Below, in pieces: positions 8,156-16,713 of a DNA stretch of 64,000 bases. The stretch is from Amycolatopsis alkalitolerans. Lineage in GTDB: Bacteria; Actinomycetota; Actinomycetes; Mycobacteriales; Pseudonocardiaceae. The position numbers and the translations under genes are program-made. A model generated the notes under the pieces. That model did not search any database. It saw only the letters and a list, made by a program, of their open reading frames with translations, and had not been told where the DNA came from. The stretch covers positions 95,217 through 159,216 of the forward strand of contig NZ_VDFW01000013.1 of the NCBI RefSeq assembly GCF_006152065.1, in the 5' to 3' direction. Position 1 is the first letter of the stretch. Every line of letters begins with the position of its first letter.

Positions 8156-9316
8156 GTGGACGAGGACCTGGTGGCCCAGGCGGGTGAGCTGGCGGACGTG
8201 TTCGCGGAGCGCGCGGCCGAGTACGACCGCGAGAACGCCTTCCCGTTCCGCAATTTCGAGGATCTGCGCGAAGCCGGGTTCCTCCGCATGCCGGTCCCGG
8301 TCGAGCTGGGTGGCCTCGGTGCGGGATTGGCCGAGATCGTGCCGGTGCTGGAACGGCTCGCGATGGGCGACGGGGCCACGGCGCTGGCCGTGACCATGCA
8401 CATCTCACCGCTCGGGCAGTGGGCGAGCGTCTGGCGGCGCACGCGGAACCCGCGCCTGGAAGACCTGCTGCGCAGGGCCGCGGCCGGCAAGCTGATCTGG
8501 GCGTCGGTCACCAGCGAGAAGGGCGTGCCCAACGACCTCACGGACGCGCGCACCAGGGCCGTCGCCGTACCGGGCGGGTTCCGCGTCACCGGCCGGAAGA
8601 GCTTCGCCACCAACACCGCCGTCGCCACGCACTGCTCCATCACCGCCCGGCACGAGGAAGCCGAGGGCGGGCCGCGGCTGCTGCTGTGCCAGATCGCGCT
8701 CGATCAGCCCGGGGTGCGCATCCACCAGACCTGGGACACGCTCGGCATGCGCGCGACCCAGAGCAACGACCTGGAGCTCGAGGGCGTGTTCGTCGACGAC
8801 CACCGGGTGGTGCACTCGCTCCCGGTGGGTCACCTCGACGCGCGGGTGCTGGAAACGGTATGGGCGTGGGCGATGCCGGCCTTCGCCGCGGTGTACATCG
8901 GGATCGCCGCCGCCGCGCTGGAGTGGGCGGTGGGGCAGGTGACCGGGCGCGGTAAGGCCGCCGACCCCGTCGTGCAGGACGTGCTCGGGGAGTGCCGGAT
9001 CCTGCTGGAGTCGGCCAGGGCGCTGGTGTTCCGGCATATCGACGAGGTGCGCACCGGCAGGCTGTTCGAACTCGGCGTCCAGGAGGGCGTCTCGCGGTGC
9101 GCGCTGGTGAAGTACGTGGCCAGCAACAACGCCGCCGGGGTCGTGCAACGGCTGGTCGACGTGATCGGCGGCGCGTCGTACACGCGGGCGCTCCCGTTCG
9201 AGCGGCTGTGGCGGGACGTGCAGGCCGGGACGTTCATGCCGATGGCCAATCTGGCGGCCCGCCGCCTCATTGGCGCCAGCACCCTGGGTGTGCAGATGCT
9301 GCCCGAGGTGCGGTGA
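8156..9316 (+). CDS. Acyl-CoA dehydrogenase family protein
   Basis: The protein is about 386 residues, the normal size for a soluble FAD acyl-CoA dehydrogenase. The N-terminal helical part (residues 1-110) has the typical VPVELGGLGAGL. A middle beta domain follows (WASVTSEKGVPND, then TGRKSFATN), and a C-terminal four-helix domain carries the flavin-contact DVIGGASYTR. It resembles the subgroup acting on short or modified acyl chains and sulfur compounds (DszC/SfnB-like); the substrate is unclear. GTG 8156 was chosen for the upstream GGGGGTGG; ATG 8132 is possible. It stands alone downstream of the WYL regulator. Confidence 0.85.
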   Translation: MDEDLVAQAGELADVFAERAAEYDRENAFPFRNFEDLREAGFLRMPVPVELGGLGAGLAEIVPVLERLAMGDGATALAVTMHISPLGQWASVWRRTRNPRLEDLLRRAAAGKLIWASVTSEKGVPNDLTDARTRAVAVPGGFRVTGRKSFATNTAVATHCSITARHEEAEGGPRLLLCQIALDQPGVRIHQTWDTLGMRATQSNDLELEGVFVDDHRVVHSLPVGHLDARVLETVWAWAMPAFAAVYIGIAAAALEWAVGQVTGRGKAADPVVQDVLGECRILLESARALVFRHIDEVRTGRLFELGVQEGVSRCALVKYVASNNAAGVVQRLVDVIGGASYTRALPFERLWRDVQAGTFMPMANLAARRLIGASTLGVQMLPEVR

Positions 9317-9338
9317 GACGCGCCCCGGCGGGCGTGCC

Positions 9339-9716
9339 TCAGCCTCCGTACGGGCGGGTGATGATCTCCAGCCGGTGCCCGTTCGGGTCCAGCCAGTAGA
9401 CGCCCCGGCCGCCGTCGTTGTGGTTGATCCGCCCCGGTTCGTGGCCGAACGGGTCCGCCCAGTACTCCAGGCCCCGCGCGGTGATCCGGCCGAAGATCTC
9501 GTCGAACTCCGTTTCGGAGACCAGGAAAGCGTAGTGCTGCGGATGGACGGGCCCATCGACGTCGAGGACGTCGAGGGAGACGTCGTTGGCGACCTGGACC
9601 ACCGCGAACGGGCCGTAGCCCACCGGTTCGGGCAGGCCGAGGACGCCCGCCAGGAACGTCGCGGTCTCCTTCCGGTCGCGCGCTTCGACGATCGTGTGGT
9701 TCAGCTGTACCGGCAT
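9339..9716 (-). CDS. VOC-superfamily (glyoxalase/extradiol dioxygenase fold) protein
   Basis: This 125-residue protein has a paired beta-alpha-beta-beta-beta fold. It opens with the metal-site strand LNHTIVEARD (His about 6), has HYAFLVSE in the middle, and ends with GRGVYWLDPNGHRLEIITRPY, where the final Glu is a usual metal ligand. VOC proteins include lyases, isomerases, dioxygenases and resistance proteins; the role here is unknown. It follows the NTF2-like gene at 9730-10128 by 13 bp, so the two form one operon facing the TetR gene. Confidence 0.85.
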   Translation of the reverse strand: MPVQLNHTIVEARDRKETATFLAGVLGLPEPVGYGPFAVVQVANDVSLDVLDVDGPVHPQHYAFLVSETEFDEIFGRITARGLEYWADPFGHEPGRINHNDGGRGVYWLDPNGHRLEIITRPYGG

Positions 9717-9729
9717 CTTCGCCTCCTCT

Positions 9730-10128
9730 TCATCGTGCGAACGCGGGCTTCTCGCCGGGCGCGAGCAACGGGCCGGACAGCTGGACCTGCGCGATCCGCC
9801 ACTCGTCCCCGGCGCGGACGGCCACCAGCCCGAGCCGGAACGAACCGCTGGTGTCGTTCCCGCGCGCGGTGGTCCGCTGGCGCTGCACACCTTCCACGAT
9901 GGCCGTGTTCCCGAAAAAGCGCACGTGTGGTTCGAGGACCTCGAACTCGTGGTTCTCCAGCCCGCCCTGATGCCGGGCGGCCCACTGGTCCCGGTCGAGG
10001 ACGACCCCGACCGGCCCGATGCCGGTGAACCGCGCGTCGAGCAGCGCGGGATACGCGGCGATGTCGCCGGTCAGTTCCGCATGCGCCCACCGGTCCACGA
10101 GATCGAGGACTTCCTTCTCCTGTGTCAT
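9730..10128 (-). CDS. Nuclear transport factor 2-like (DUF4440/SnoaL) protein
   Basis: This 132-residue single-domain NTF2-like protein begins with an alpha helix (EVLDLVDRWAHAELTGD), has a DARFTGIGP strand after it, and ends with GDEWRIAQVQLSGP, the usual closing strand. Proteins of this size are often small isomerases, hydrolases or ligand binders. It is the first gene of a two-gene operon with the VOC protein and is driven by the strong promoter at 10156-10184. The TetR-type dyad over that promoter predicts repression until an unknown ligand appears. Confidence 0.85.
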   Translation of the reverse strand: MTQEKEVLDLVDRWAHAELTGDIAAYPALLDARFTGIGPVGVVLDRDQWAARHQGGLENHEFEVLEPHVRFFGNTAIVEGVQRQRTTARGNDTSGSFRLGLVAVRAGDEWRIAQVQLSGPLLAPGEKPAFAR

Positions 10129-10152
10129 CTCTCTGCTCCCGTCAACTTTGGA

Positions 10153-10174
10153 GTTACTCTAAAATTAGAGTGAC
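10153..10174. promoter_or_regulatory. TetR-type operator (10-bp arms, one mismatch)
   Basis: The inverted repeat GTTACTCTAA-AA-TTAGAGTGAC has 7 perfect inner pairs on each side (ACTCTAA/TTAGAGT). It lies between the divergent NTF2-like and TetR genes, 26 bp from the TetR start. It covers the -10 box of the leftward promoter, which is classic repressor geometry. Confidence 0.7.
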
Positions 10175-10184
10175 ACCAAGTCAA
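10156..10184 (-). promoter_or_regulatory. Promoter of the NTF2-like/VOC operon
   Basis: Read on the minus strand, TTGACT (10184-10179) and TAGAGT (10161-10156) are separated by exactly 17 bp, close to the vegetative sigma consensus. Transcription would start about 20 bp before the NTF2-like ATG. The -10 box lies within the TetR dyad. Confidence 0.65.
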
Positions 10185-10200
10185 GTGCTACTCTCGGGGC

Positions 10201-10836
10201 ATGAAGACCGAGCCAGGGCTGCGGGAGCGCAAGAAGCAGCAGACACGCCGGCGGATCAGCGACACCGCGATCGCACTGTTCGCCGAGCGTGGGTTCGACC
10301 AGGTGCCGGTCGCGGAGATCGCGCGCCGGGCCGAGGTGTCCGAGGCGACGGTCTTCAACTACTTCCCGGCCAAGGAGGACCTCGTCTACGCCGGGATGGC
10401 GACCTTCGAGAACGCCCTGATCGAGGCCGTGCGTGCTCGCGAGCCGGGCGTTTCGGTGCTCGACGCGTTCCGTGACTTCCTCGTCCGTCCCCGCGGAGCG
10501 CTCGCCGATCGTGATCCCGAAGCGATGGCACGGGTCGCGACCGTCGCCAGGGTGGCGGCCGGGAGCGCCGCGTTGCGCGCGCGCGAACGGCAGAACTTCG
10601 ATCAGTTCACGTCCGCGCTCGCGGAACTCCTCGCGGCCGAATCAGGCGCCCCGCCGGACGATATGCGCGCCTGGGTGGTGGCCAACGCGCTCATGGGGGT
10701 GAACCGGGCGATGCAGGAGGCCGTGCACCGGGCCGCGCTCGACGGGCGGACCGGCAAGCGGGTGGCCGACCGGATCCTCGCGGACGGGCACCGCGCGCTC
10801 GACCTGCTCGAACGGGGGCTCGGGACGCGGCCTTAG
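10201..10836 (+). CDS. TetR/AcrR-family repressor
   Basis: This 211-residue protein has an N-terminal TetR HTH. The sequence RISDTAIALFAERGFDQVPV leads to EIARRAEVSEATVFNYFPAKEDLV (about residues 38-61), the standard recognition helix with the FNYF(P/G)xKEDL signature. The C-terminal ligand domain resembles the TetR_C subgroup of actinobacterial efflux or detoxification regulators. It is divergent from the NTF2-like/VOC operon over an exact dyad, its likely operator. Its stop overlaps the 3' end of the convergent methyltransferase gene. Confidence 0.9.
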   Translation: MKTEPGLRERKKQQTRRRISDTAIALFAERGFDQVPVAEIARRAEVSEATVFNYFPAKEDLVYAGMATFENALIEAVRAREPGVSVLDAFRDFLVRPRGALADRDPEAMARVATVARVAAGSAALRARERQNFDQFTSALAELLAAESGAPPDDMRAWVVANALMGVNRAMQEAVHRAALDGRTGKRVADRILADGHRALDLLERGLGTRP

Positions 10837-11432
10837 CGGGCTCGCGTGGCCAGCACGAGGTACCGGTCCTCGCCGTCGTCGACCGAGTCGCAGTGCCAGC
10901 CGGTTGCCGCCAGCGCGGCGCGGATGTTCGGCTCGGCGCGCAGGTCGTCCGCGGACAGCTCGCGCCCCTGCCGGCGGGCCAGCGCGGCGCGGCCGATCGG
11001 GTGGAAGACGGCGAGCCGCCCGCCGGGCCGGCATACGCGGGCGAGTTCGGCCAGCCCGGCGCGCGGATCGGCCAGATGCGCGAGCAGCCCGGCGGCGAAC
11101 AGGGCGTCGAGCCGGGCCGTGGGGAAGGGGAGCCGCATCGCGTCCGCGAGCACCAGCGTCGCGAGCTTGTCGCGGCCGCGCGCGGCGGCTTCGGCGAGCA
11201 TCTCGACGGTCACGTCGATCCCGAAGACTGCCCCGCCCGGGCCGACGGCGTCGCGTAGCTCGGGCAGCGCTCGCCCGGTCCCGCAGGCGATATCGGCGAC
11301 GGCACCGCCCACCGGCGGGGCCAGCTCGGCGACCGCCTGCCGGTAACGCGGGGCGTCGTCAGGGAACTTGATCTCCCACTCCGCGGCCCTCGGGCCGAAG
11401 AACGCACGTGTCGCGGCGAGATCGGTGCTCAT
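10833..11432 (-). CDS. Class I SAM-dependent methyltransferase
   Basis: This 199-residue protein has a Rossmann methyltransferase core. Motif I is VADIACGTGRAL (about residues 45-56), followed by an acidic end of strand 2 (FGIDVTVEM), motif II around LADAMRLPF, and the post-motif CRPGGRLAVFHP (about 137-148). The Methyltransf_11 type includes quinone, sterol-like and small-molecule methylases; the substrate is not indicated. The gene converges on the TetR gene with a few bases of overlap. Confidence 0.85.
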   Translation of the reverse strand: MSTDLAATRAFFGPRAAEWEIKFPDDAPRYRQAVAELAPPVGGAVADIACGTGRALPELRDAVGPGGAVFGIDVTVEMLAEAAARGRDKLATLVLADAMRLPFPTARLDALFAAGLLAHLADPRAGLAELARVCRPGGRLAVFHPIGRAALARRQGRELSADDLRAEPNIRAALAATGWHCDSVDDGEDRYLVLATRAR

Positions 11433-11444
11433 ACCTCCTGGAGT

Positions 11445-11660
11445 CTAGCCGGGAGCGGCCAGGAGGTCGTGCATGAACGTGGTCAGCCAGTGCTGGGCGG
11501 GGGTGCGCGCGTGCGCGTGGCGCGCGTAGATCGACACCTGCGCCGGTTCGATGTCCATCGGCAGCTCGAGTAGCCGCACCCGGTGCTCACTGGCGAAGAT
11601 CCTCGCGACGAGCCGCGGCACCATCGCCACCAGCTCGCTGTCCTGCACCGGCCGGACCGG
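11445..11660 (-). pseudogene. 3' remnant of a LysR-type regulator gene
   Basis: About 70 codons encode only the tail of a LysR effector domain: VQDSELVAMVPRLVAR, then the terminal LPMDIEPAQVSIYARHAH and HWLTTFMHDLL, typical of the last strand and helix. The DNA-binding half and most of the effector domain (about 230 residues) are missing. The reading stops matching near 11660, where an MFS transporter begins in mid-gene on the opposite strand. Confidence 0.8.
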
Positions 11661-11661
11661 C

Positions 11662-12270
11662 CCGCGCGATCTGCTCGGGCCGCGGTTCCGGCGGGTCAGC
11701 ATCGCGGTGTGGACCGGTTCGTTCATGGGGCTGCTGCTGGTCTACGGGCTCAACACCTGGCTGCCCCAGTTGATGCGCGGCGCGGGCTACCCGATCTCGA
11801 CCTCGGTCGGGCTGCTGCTGGTGCTCAACATCGGCGCGGTGCTTGGCCTCGTGCTCGCCGGGATGATCGCTGACCGGCGCGGGATCCCGCCCATCGTGCG
11901 GCTGTGGTTCGGCGCCGGGGCGGTGCTGCTCGCGGTGCTGAGCCTGCGTATCGGCAGCAGCGTGCTGCTCAACGCGCTCGTGCTGCTGACCGGCGTGTTC
12001 GTGTTCTCCGCGCAGGTGCTGATCTTCGGCTACGTCACGCAGGCGTTTCCCGCGCGGGCACGTGGCACCGCGCTCGGGCTGACCTCGGCGGTGGGCCGGC
12101 TCGGCTCGATCGTCGGACCGTTCATCACGGGCGCACTGGTCACCGCCGGCGTCGCCAACCCGTGGGGCTTCTGGTTCTTCGCGGTGGTCGCCGCGCTCGG
12201 TCTGGGCGCCGTGTCGCTGCTGCGCCGGCTCCCCGCGGACAGTACGGCGGACGCGCCCGCGCTGCGGTGA
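11662..12270 (+). pseudogene. 3' half of an MFS transporter gene (AAHS-like)
   Basis: About 200 codons match the C-terminal six transmembrane helices of an aromatic acid:H+ symporter-type MFS protein. Seen are SFMGLLLVYGLNTWLPQLM (helix 7 with the LLLVYxLNxWLP signature), AGMIADRRG (helix 8-9 loop), GYVTQAFPARARGTALG (helix 10-11) and a helix 12 tail. The N-terminal half and the start codon are gone. The junction with the divergent LysR remnant lies at about 11660. It could be translated from an internal ATG (11726) but would not be a full transporter. Confidence 0.8.
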
Positions 12271-12308
12271 CGCGGGTCATGGTGCCGCGGCACGGCCTGA
12301 GGACTAAC

Positions 12309-12332
12309 TTCGGGAATTAGCGAAATACCGAA
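12309..12332. promoter_or_regulatory. Imperfect dyad upstream of the ArsR gene
   Basis: The arms TTCGG and CCGAA with partial inner symmetry (about 24 bp in all) end 9 bp before the GTG start of the ArsR-type gene. This is a plausible autoregulatory operator, judged by position only. Confidence 0.35.
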
Positions 12333-12341
12333 GGACGGCGC

Positions 12342-12632
12342 GTGCTCGGCGAGTGCAAGGCCCTGGCCAACGAGACGCGGCTGCGGATCCTCGACTGGCT
12401 CAAGGACCCGGCCGCGCATTTCCCCTGCGGCGGCGACGCGGTCGAACTGGGCGTGTGCGCCGGGCTCCTGCAGCACAAGGCGGGCACCTCCGCGTCGACC
12501 ATGTCCGCGCATCTGGCGATCCTGCAGCGCGCCGGGTTCCTCCTGGCCACCCGGCGCGGTCAGTGGATCTACTACCGGCGCGACGAGGACCGCATCCGCG
12601 CGTTCACCGAAAAGCTCCAGCAGGCTCTGTAG
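12342..12632 (+). CDS. ArsR-family winged-helix regulator
   Basis: This 96-residue protein has a winged helix. [19 protein letters not shown] (helices 1-2) is followed by a loop with CGGD and GVCAGLL, recognition helix [18 protein letters not shown] and wing [12 protein letters not shown]. The family includes metal sensors and many regulators of monooxygenases. The two loop cysteines are common in the non-metal subgroup and do not prove metal binding. GTG 12342 follows AAGGACGG. The gene is 14 bp upstream of the luciferase-like monooxygenase gene, its likely target and operon partner. Confidence 0.85.
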   Translation: MLGECKALANETRLRILDWLKDPAAHFPCGGDAVELGVCAGLLQHKAGTSASTMSAHLAILQRAGFLLATRRGQWIYYRRDEDRIRAFTEKLQQAL

Positions 12633-12646
12633 AAAGGCAGCAGACC

Positions 12647-13642
12647 ATGCCCCTCGCTCTGTCGATCCTCGACCTGGCGCCGATCGCCCCCGGGCAGACC
12701 GCGCGTGACAGCTTCGCCGCGAGCGTCGCACTCGCCCAGGCCGCCGAACGCAGTGGCTACAGGCGGGTCTGGTACGCCGAGCACCACAACATGGCCACCA
12801 TCGCCTCCAGCGCGACGAGTGTCCTGATCGGTCACATCGCCGAGCACACCGAAACGATCCGGCTCGGCTCGGGCGGGGTCATGCTGCCCAACCACTCACC
12901 GCTGGTGATCGCCGAGCAGTTCGGCACCCTCGAATCGCTGTTCCCCGGGCGGATCGACCTCGGCCTCGGCCGGGCGCCCGGCACCGACCAGAACACGATG
13001 CTCGCGATGCGGCGCGACCACCTGTCCGCGGACTCGTTCCCGCAGGATGTGCTGGAACTGCAGGGATATCTGCGCGGCCGGTCGCGGGTGTCCGGGGTGC
13101 AGGCGGTGCCGCATGCCGAGAGCGAGGTGCCGCTGTACATCCTGGGTTCGTCGCTGTTCGGGGCACAACTGTCCGCGCAGCTGGGCCTGCCGTACGGCTT
13201 CGCGTCGCATTTCGCGCCCGACGCGCTGCACCAGGCCGTCGCCGTCTACCGGGAGAACTTCCAGCCTTCGGACCAGTTGGCCGAGCCGTACGTCATCGCG
13301 GGCGTCAACGTGTTCGCGGCCGAGGACCACGACGAAGCCGTGCGGCAGCAGACGATCTCCTACCGGCACCGCACGCGGTCGTTCGTCACGCGCGGCTCCG
13401 GCGGCCGGAACTTCACCGACGCCGAGATCGACGCGTTCCTCGACTCGCCGAACGGCCGCCACCTCGCGAACATGACCAAGTACACCGCGACCGGAACGCC
13501 GGAGGAGGTCCGCGCGTACCTCGATGAGTTCGCCGCGTCGTGCCAGGCCGACGAGCTCATCACCGCCCACCATGCCCAGGGGATCGACGACCGGATCCGC
13601 TCGGTGGAGCTGACCGCGAAGGCCACCGTGTCTCAAAACTGA
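12647..13642 (+). CDS. Luciferase-like (LLM) FMN-dependent monooxygenase, alkanal-monooxygenase subgroup
   Basis: This 331-residue TIM-barrel flavoprotein has the LLM family markers: SILDLAPI at the start, [10 protein letters not shown] (about residues 43-52), [18 protein letters not shown] (about 79-96) and [13 protein letters not shown] (about 107-119). This is the MsnO8-like subgroup, which uses FMNH2 from a partner reductase or F420H2. No reductase gene is adjacent. It sits just after the ArsR-type gene and before the CocE-like hydrolase, suggesting oxidation followed by ester or amide cleavage of a xenobiotic or natural product. The substrate is unknown. Confidence 0.87.
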   Translation: MPLALSILDLAPIAPGQTARDSFAASVALAQAAERSGYRRVWYAEHHNMATIASSATSVLIGHIAEHTETIRLGSGGVMLPNHSPLVIAEQFGTLESLFPGRIDLGLGRAPGTDQNTMLAMRRDHLSADSFPQDVLELQGYLRGRSRVSGVQAVPHAESEVPLYILGSSLFGAQLSAQLGLPYGFASHFAPDALHQAVAVYRENFQPSDQLAEPYVIAGVNVFAAEDHDEAVRQQTISYRHRTRSFVTRGSGGRNFTDAEIDAFLDSPNGRHLANMTKYTATGTPEEVRAYLDEFAASCQADELITAHHAQGIDDRIRSVELTAKATVSQN

Positions 13643-13679
13643 GACGGGGCAGGGCGCATCCGGCCGTAGCGTAAGCCCG

Positions 13680-15272
13680 GTGGAAACCCATGTGGTGGAC
13701 CGGGTTCGCGTACCGATGCGGGATGGTGCGCGGCTGGCCGCGCTGCTGCATCGCCCGCTGGGGCCGGCCCGGCCGGTGCTGCTCGTGCGGACCCCGTACG
13801 CGGAGCCGATTTCGCGTTCGCTGCCCGTGCTTCCGGCGCTCGAAGCGGGTTTCTCGGTGCTGGTACAGGATTGCCGCGGCACCGGCGGTTCGGACGGGCG
13901 GCTGCGGACCTTCGAGAACGAGACCGAGGACGGGCTCGACACGCTGGCCTGGCTCCGGGACCAGCCGTGGTGTGACGGCAGGATCGCCATGTTCGGGATG
14001 TCCTATCTCGGCATGGTCCAGCTTGCGGTCAGCGGCCACCGCCCGGAGGGACTTCTCGCGCTCGCGCCCACGGTGACCCCGGACGACTACCGCGACGGGC
14101 TCGTCTACCGCCAGGGCGCCTTTCAGCTCGGGCAGGCACTCGCCTGGCACCTGCTCGAAGCGGCGCGGCTGGGCAGCCCGGTCTTCGGGCCGGAGGCCGC
14201 TTACGACACGCTGCCGCTGGCGGACCGGCCGAGCCTGACGAAGGTCCTGCCGAGCTGGACCACCTGGCTCGGCATGGAGAACGAACCGCGGTACTGGCAG
14301 GGCATCAGCTACGCCCCGCGGCGCGCCGCGAGCACCGTCCCCGCGCTGCACGTCGGCGGCTGGTTCGACCTGTTCCTGCGCGGCACGCTGGACAACTACG
14401 CGACGATGCGGCACGGCCACCTGATCGTCGGGCCGTGGTCACACACCGATCGCACCGGCGTCGTCGGCGAGGTGGTCTACCCGGGTGGTGCCGAGCAGGC
14501 GGTGCGGCTCGAACGGCAACAGCTGACGTTCCTCACCGAAAGCGCCGACGGCGTGCCGTCCTCGCTGCCGCCCGTGCAGATCTATGTGATGGGTTCGGGC
14601 TGGCGCACCGAAAACGAGTGGCCACTGGCCAGAACCGACTGGCAGAACTGGTATCTCGGGCCGGGCGGCACGCTCGGCCGGGCACTTTCCGAGGCGGGCA
14701 CGGCGGAGTACGTGCACGATCCGGCCGATCCGGTGCCCACCGTCGGCGGCGCGATCGTGATGACCGGCGGCATCGGCCACCAGCCCGGCTCGCGGGACCA
14801 GCGGGTGCTCGATAGCCGCACGGACATCCTGCGGTTCACCGGCCCGGTGCTCGACCACGACGTCGAGATCACCGGTCCGGTCACGGTGACCCTGCACGCG
14901 GCGACTTCCGCCGCCGACGCCGATTTCACCGCGAAGCTCGTCGACGTGCACCCCGACGGGCGCGCGATGGGCGTCACCGACGGGATCGTGCGCGCCCGCT
15001 ACCGGTCCGGAATGGACAGTCCGGAACCCGTGGTGCCCGGCGACGTCTACGAGTACACGATCGACGTCGGCGCGACGAGCCAGGTTTTCGCGAGCGGGCA
15101 CCGGATCCGCGTCGACATCGCCAGCTCGAACTACCCGTGTTACGACCGCAACCCCGGCACCGGAACGCCCGCGGGTGAGGTCACCGAAGCGGATTTCGTC
15201 CAGGCCACCCACCGTGTCTTTTTCGGCGAGCCGTATCCGAGCGCGATCCGGCTCCCCGTCATTCCCACCTGA
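13680..15272 (+). CDS. CocE/NonD-family hydrolase (X-Pro dipeptidyl-peptidase-like)
   Basis: This 530-residue alpha/beta hydrolase has the CocE plan. The N-terminal hydrolase core contains the oxyanion region VQDCRGTGGSDG and nucleophile elbow GMSYLGM (Ser about residue 105). A helical cap and the catalytic His in HLIVGPWSHTD follow. The C-terminal jelly-roll domain (about 340-530) contains VTVTLHAATSAADADF and GHRIRVDIASSNYP. Members hydrolyse cocaine-like esters, beta-lactam side chains or peptides. The cytoplasmic form has no signal peptide. The start is GTG 13680, 38 bp after the LLM gene and 16 bp before the next one, so operon membership is likely. Confidence 0.9.
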   Translation: METHVVDRVRVPMRDGARLAALLHRPLGPARPVLLVRTPYAEPISRSLPVLPALEAGFSVLVQDCRGTGGSDGRLRTFENETEDGLDTLAWLRDQPWCDGRIAMFGMSYLGMVQLAVSGHRPEGLLALAPTVTPDDYRDGLVYRQGAFQLGQALAWHLLEAARLGSPVFGPEAAYDTLPLADRPSLTKVLPSWTTWLGMENEPRYWQGISYAPRRAASTVPALHVGGWFDLFLRGTLDNYATMRHGHLIVGPWSHTDRTGVVGEVVYPGGAEQAVRLERQQLTFLTESADGVPSSLPPVQIYVMGSGWRTENEWPLARTDWQNWYLGPGGTLGRALSEAGTAEYVHDPADPVPTVGGAIVMTGGIGHQPGSRDQRVLDSRTDILRFTGPVLDHDVEITGPVTVTLHAATSAADADFTAKLVDVHPDGRAMGVTDGIVRARYRSGMDSPEPVVPGDVYEYTIDVGATSQVFASGHRIRVDIASSNYPCYDRNPGTGTPAGEVTEADFVQATHRVFFGEPYPSAIRLPVIPT

Positions 15273-15287
15273 TAAGGGAGGATCGTG

Positions 15288-16379
15288 ATGCTGAGCATCG
15301 GCATGAACCTCGGCTTCGGCAAGCTGAACCCGGAGCTGACCGACGAGCAGATGTACCGCGGCGAACTCGAGGTGGCGCTCGAAGCCGAACGTCTGGGCTA
15401 CGACGCCGTCTGGGTGGTCGAACACCATTTCTCCGACTACTCGTCCTGCCCGGACAACCTGCTGCTCCTGGCACATCTGGCCGGGCGCACCGAGCGGATC
15501 AAGCTCGGCACCGCCGCGGTCATCCTGCCGTGGAACAATCCTTTGCGGGTGGCCGAAAAGGCGCTGATGGTCGACACCGTCTCCGAGGGCAGGCTCCTGC
15601 TGGGCTTCGGCCGCGGCCTGTCGCGCACCGAGTACGAACCGTTCCGGATCCCGCTCGGCGAGACCCGCGACCGGTTCGACGAGGCCGCCCCGATGATCTT
15701 CGACGCGCTCGAAACCGGGTTCATCGAGGGCGACGGGCCGTTCTACCCGCAGCCACGCGCCGAACTGCGGCCGCGGCCACGCGCGTCGTTCCTCGGCCGC
15801 CGGTACCTGGTCGCCGGCTCGCCGGACTCCGTGGTCATGGCGGCGAAACTGCGGGCGAAGATGATGTCGTTCATCGTGCGGCCGGTGCCGGACCTGATGC
15901 CGACGTTCACGAAGTACCGCGAGCTGTACGAGACCGCGCACGGCGAAATCGCCCCGCCGATCGCGCTCAACGTCAACATGTACTGCCACGCCGACGACGA
16001 GCTGGCGCGAGAGCGGCATTTCGAGTACGTCAACCGGTTCTTCATGTCCAATGTGGAGCACTACGAGATGGCCGGTGAGCACTTCGCCGGGATCAAGGGC
16101 CACGAGCGGTACGCGGCGAATGCGGCCTACTTCCGGGAGATCGGGCTGGAGAAGGCGGCCAACGACTACGCGGCCACGGCTTTGTGGGGCAGCCCCGAGC
16201 GGATCCTCGGCCAGATCGAGGCGATCCGGGACGCCATCGGCGACTTCGAGCTGACCCTGGCGCCCGCTTTCGGCGGAATGCCGTATGACCAGGCGAAGGC
16301 CAGTCTCGGGCTGTTCGCGCGCGAGGTGCTGCCGAAGGCCCGCGGGCTGCGGGGCGAGCCGGTCAGCGTCGCGGCCTGA
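15288..16379 (+). CDS. Luciferase-like (LLM) flavin-dependent oxidoreductase
   Basis: This second luciferase-like TIM-barrel enzyme of the locus has 363 residues. It begins SIGMNLGFGKL, then shows YDAVWVVEHHFSDY (about residues 42-55), GTAAVILPWNNPLRVAEK and GRLLLGFGRGLSRTEYE (about 103-119). It is closer to the bacterial luciferase alpha-like/limonene monooxygenase branch than to the 12.6-kb paralogue. ATG 15288 is seven bases after GGGAG; GTG 15285 is also in frame. It lies 15 bp after the CocE gene. The pair of LLM proteins with a hydrolase suggests a dedicated degradation pathway of unknown substrate. Confidence 0.87.
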   Translation: MLSIGMNLGFGKLNPELTDEQMYRGELEVALEAERLGYDAVWVVEHHFSDYSSCPDNLLLLAHLAGRTERIKLGTAAVILPWNNPLRVAEKALMVDTVSEGRLLLGFGRGLSRTEYEPFRIPLGETRDRFDEAAPMIFDALETGFIEGDGPFYPQPRAELRPRPRASFLGRRYLVAGSPDSVVMAAKLRAKMMSFIVRPVPDLMPTFTKYRELYETAHGEIAPPIALNVNMYCHADDELARERHFEYVNRFFMSNVEHYEMAGEHFAGIKGHERYAANAAYFREIGLEKAANDYAATALWGSPERILGQIEAIRDAIGDFELTLAPAFGGMPYDQAKASLGLFAREVLPKARGLRGEPVSVAA

Positions 16380-16382
16380 CCC

Positions 16383-16640
16383 GTGGATTTCGCCGGCAGG
16401 GTCGCGTTCGTCACCGGCGCGGCGAGCGGGATCGAAGCCGAGAGCGCCGCGCTCGACGTGTCCGATCGCGAGGCGTACGCGCGGGTGGCCGGTGTGTTCG
16501 CGATCGGGCCGACCGAGGCGTCCCGCTACGAGGATGCGGCGGCTCCGCTGAAACAGCATTTCGACGCCGTCCTCGCGGCCATGCCACCGAGTCGGCGGAT
16601 CCTGAAGGCATGGCGAGACGGAACGCGGTGCTACGCGCGT
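16383..16640 (+). pseudogene. Internally deleted short-chain dehydrogenase gene
   Basis: Four bases after the LLM stop, a GTG frame gives the SDR start with its nucleotide-binding turn (GRVAFVTGAASGI). It then jumps straight to sequence that normally lies 45 or more residues later (AESAALDVSDREAYARV), and next to the C-terminal part (LKQHFDAVLAAMP). The NNAG and YxxxK parts are absent, so it cannot be active. It looks like a former fifth gene of the LLM/CocE operon that lost most of its middle in two or more deletions. Confidence 0.7.
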
Positions 16641-16713
16641 GGGCGGCCGACCGGGATCGTTTCGCCGGGCGGAAAAGCTCTCTGGCCGCGCCCGGGCTCC
16701 GGGATACCGTCGA

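Noticed and set aside
12342..12632. ArsR protein as a metal sensor
   Set aside because: The two cysteines lie in a loop common to non-metal members, and no metal resistance genes are adjacent.
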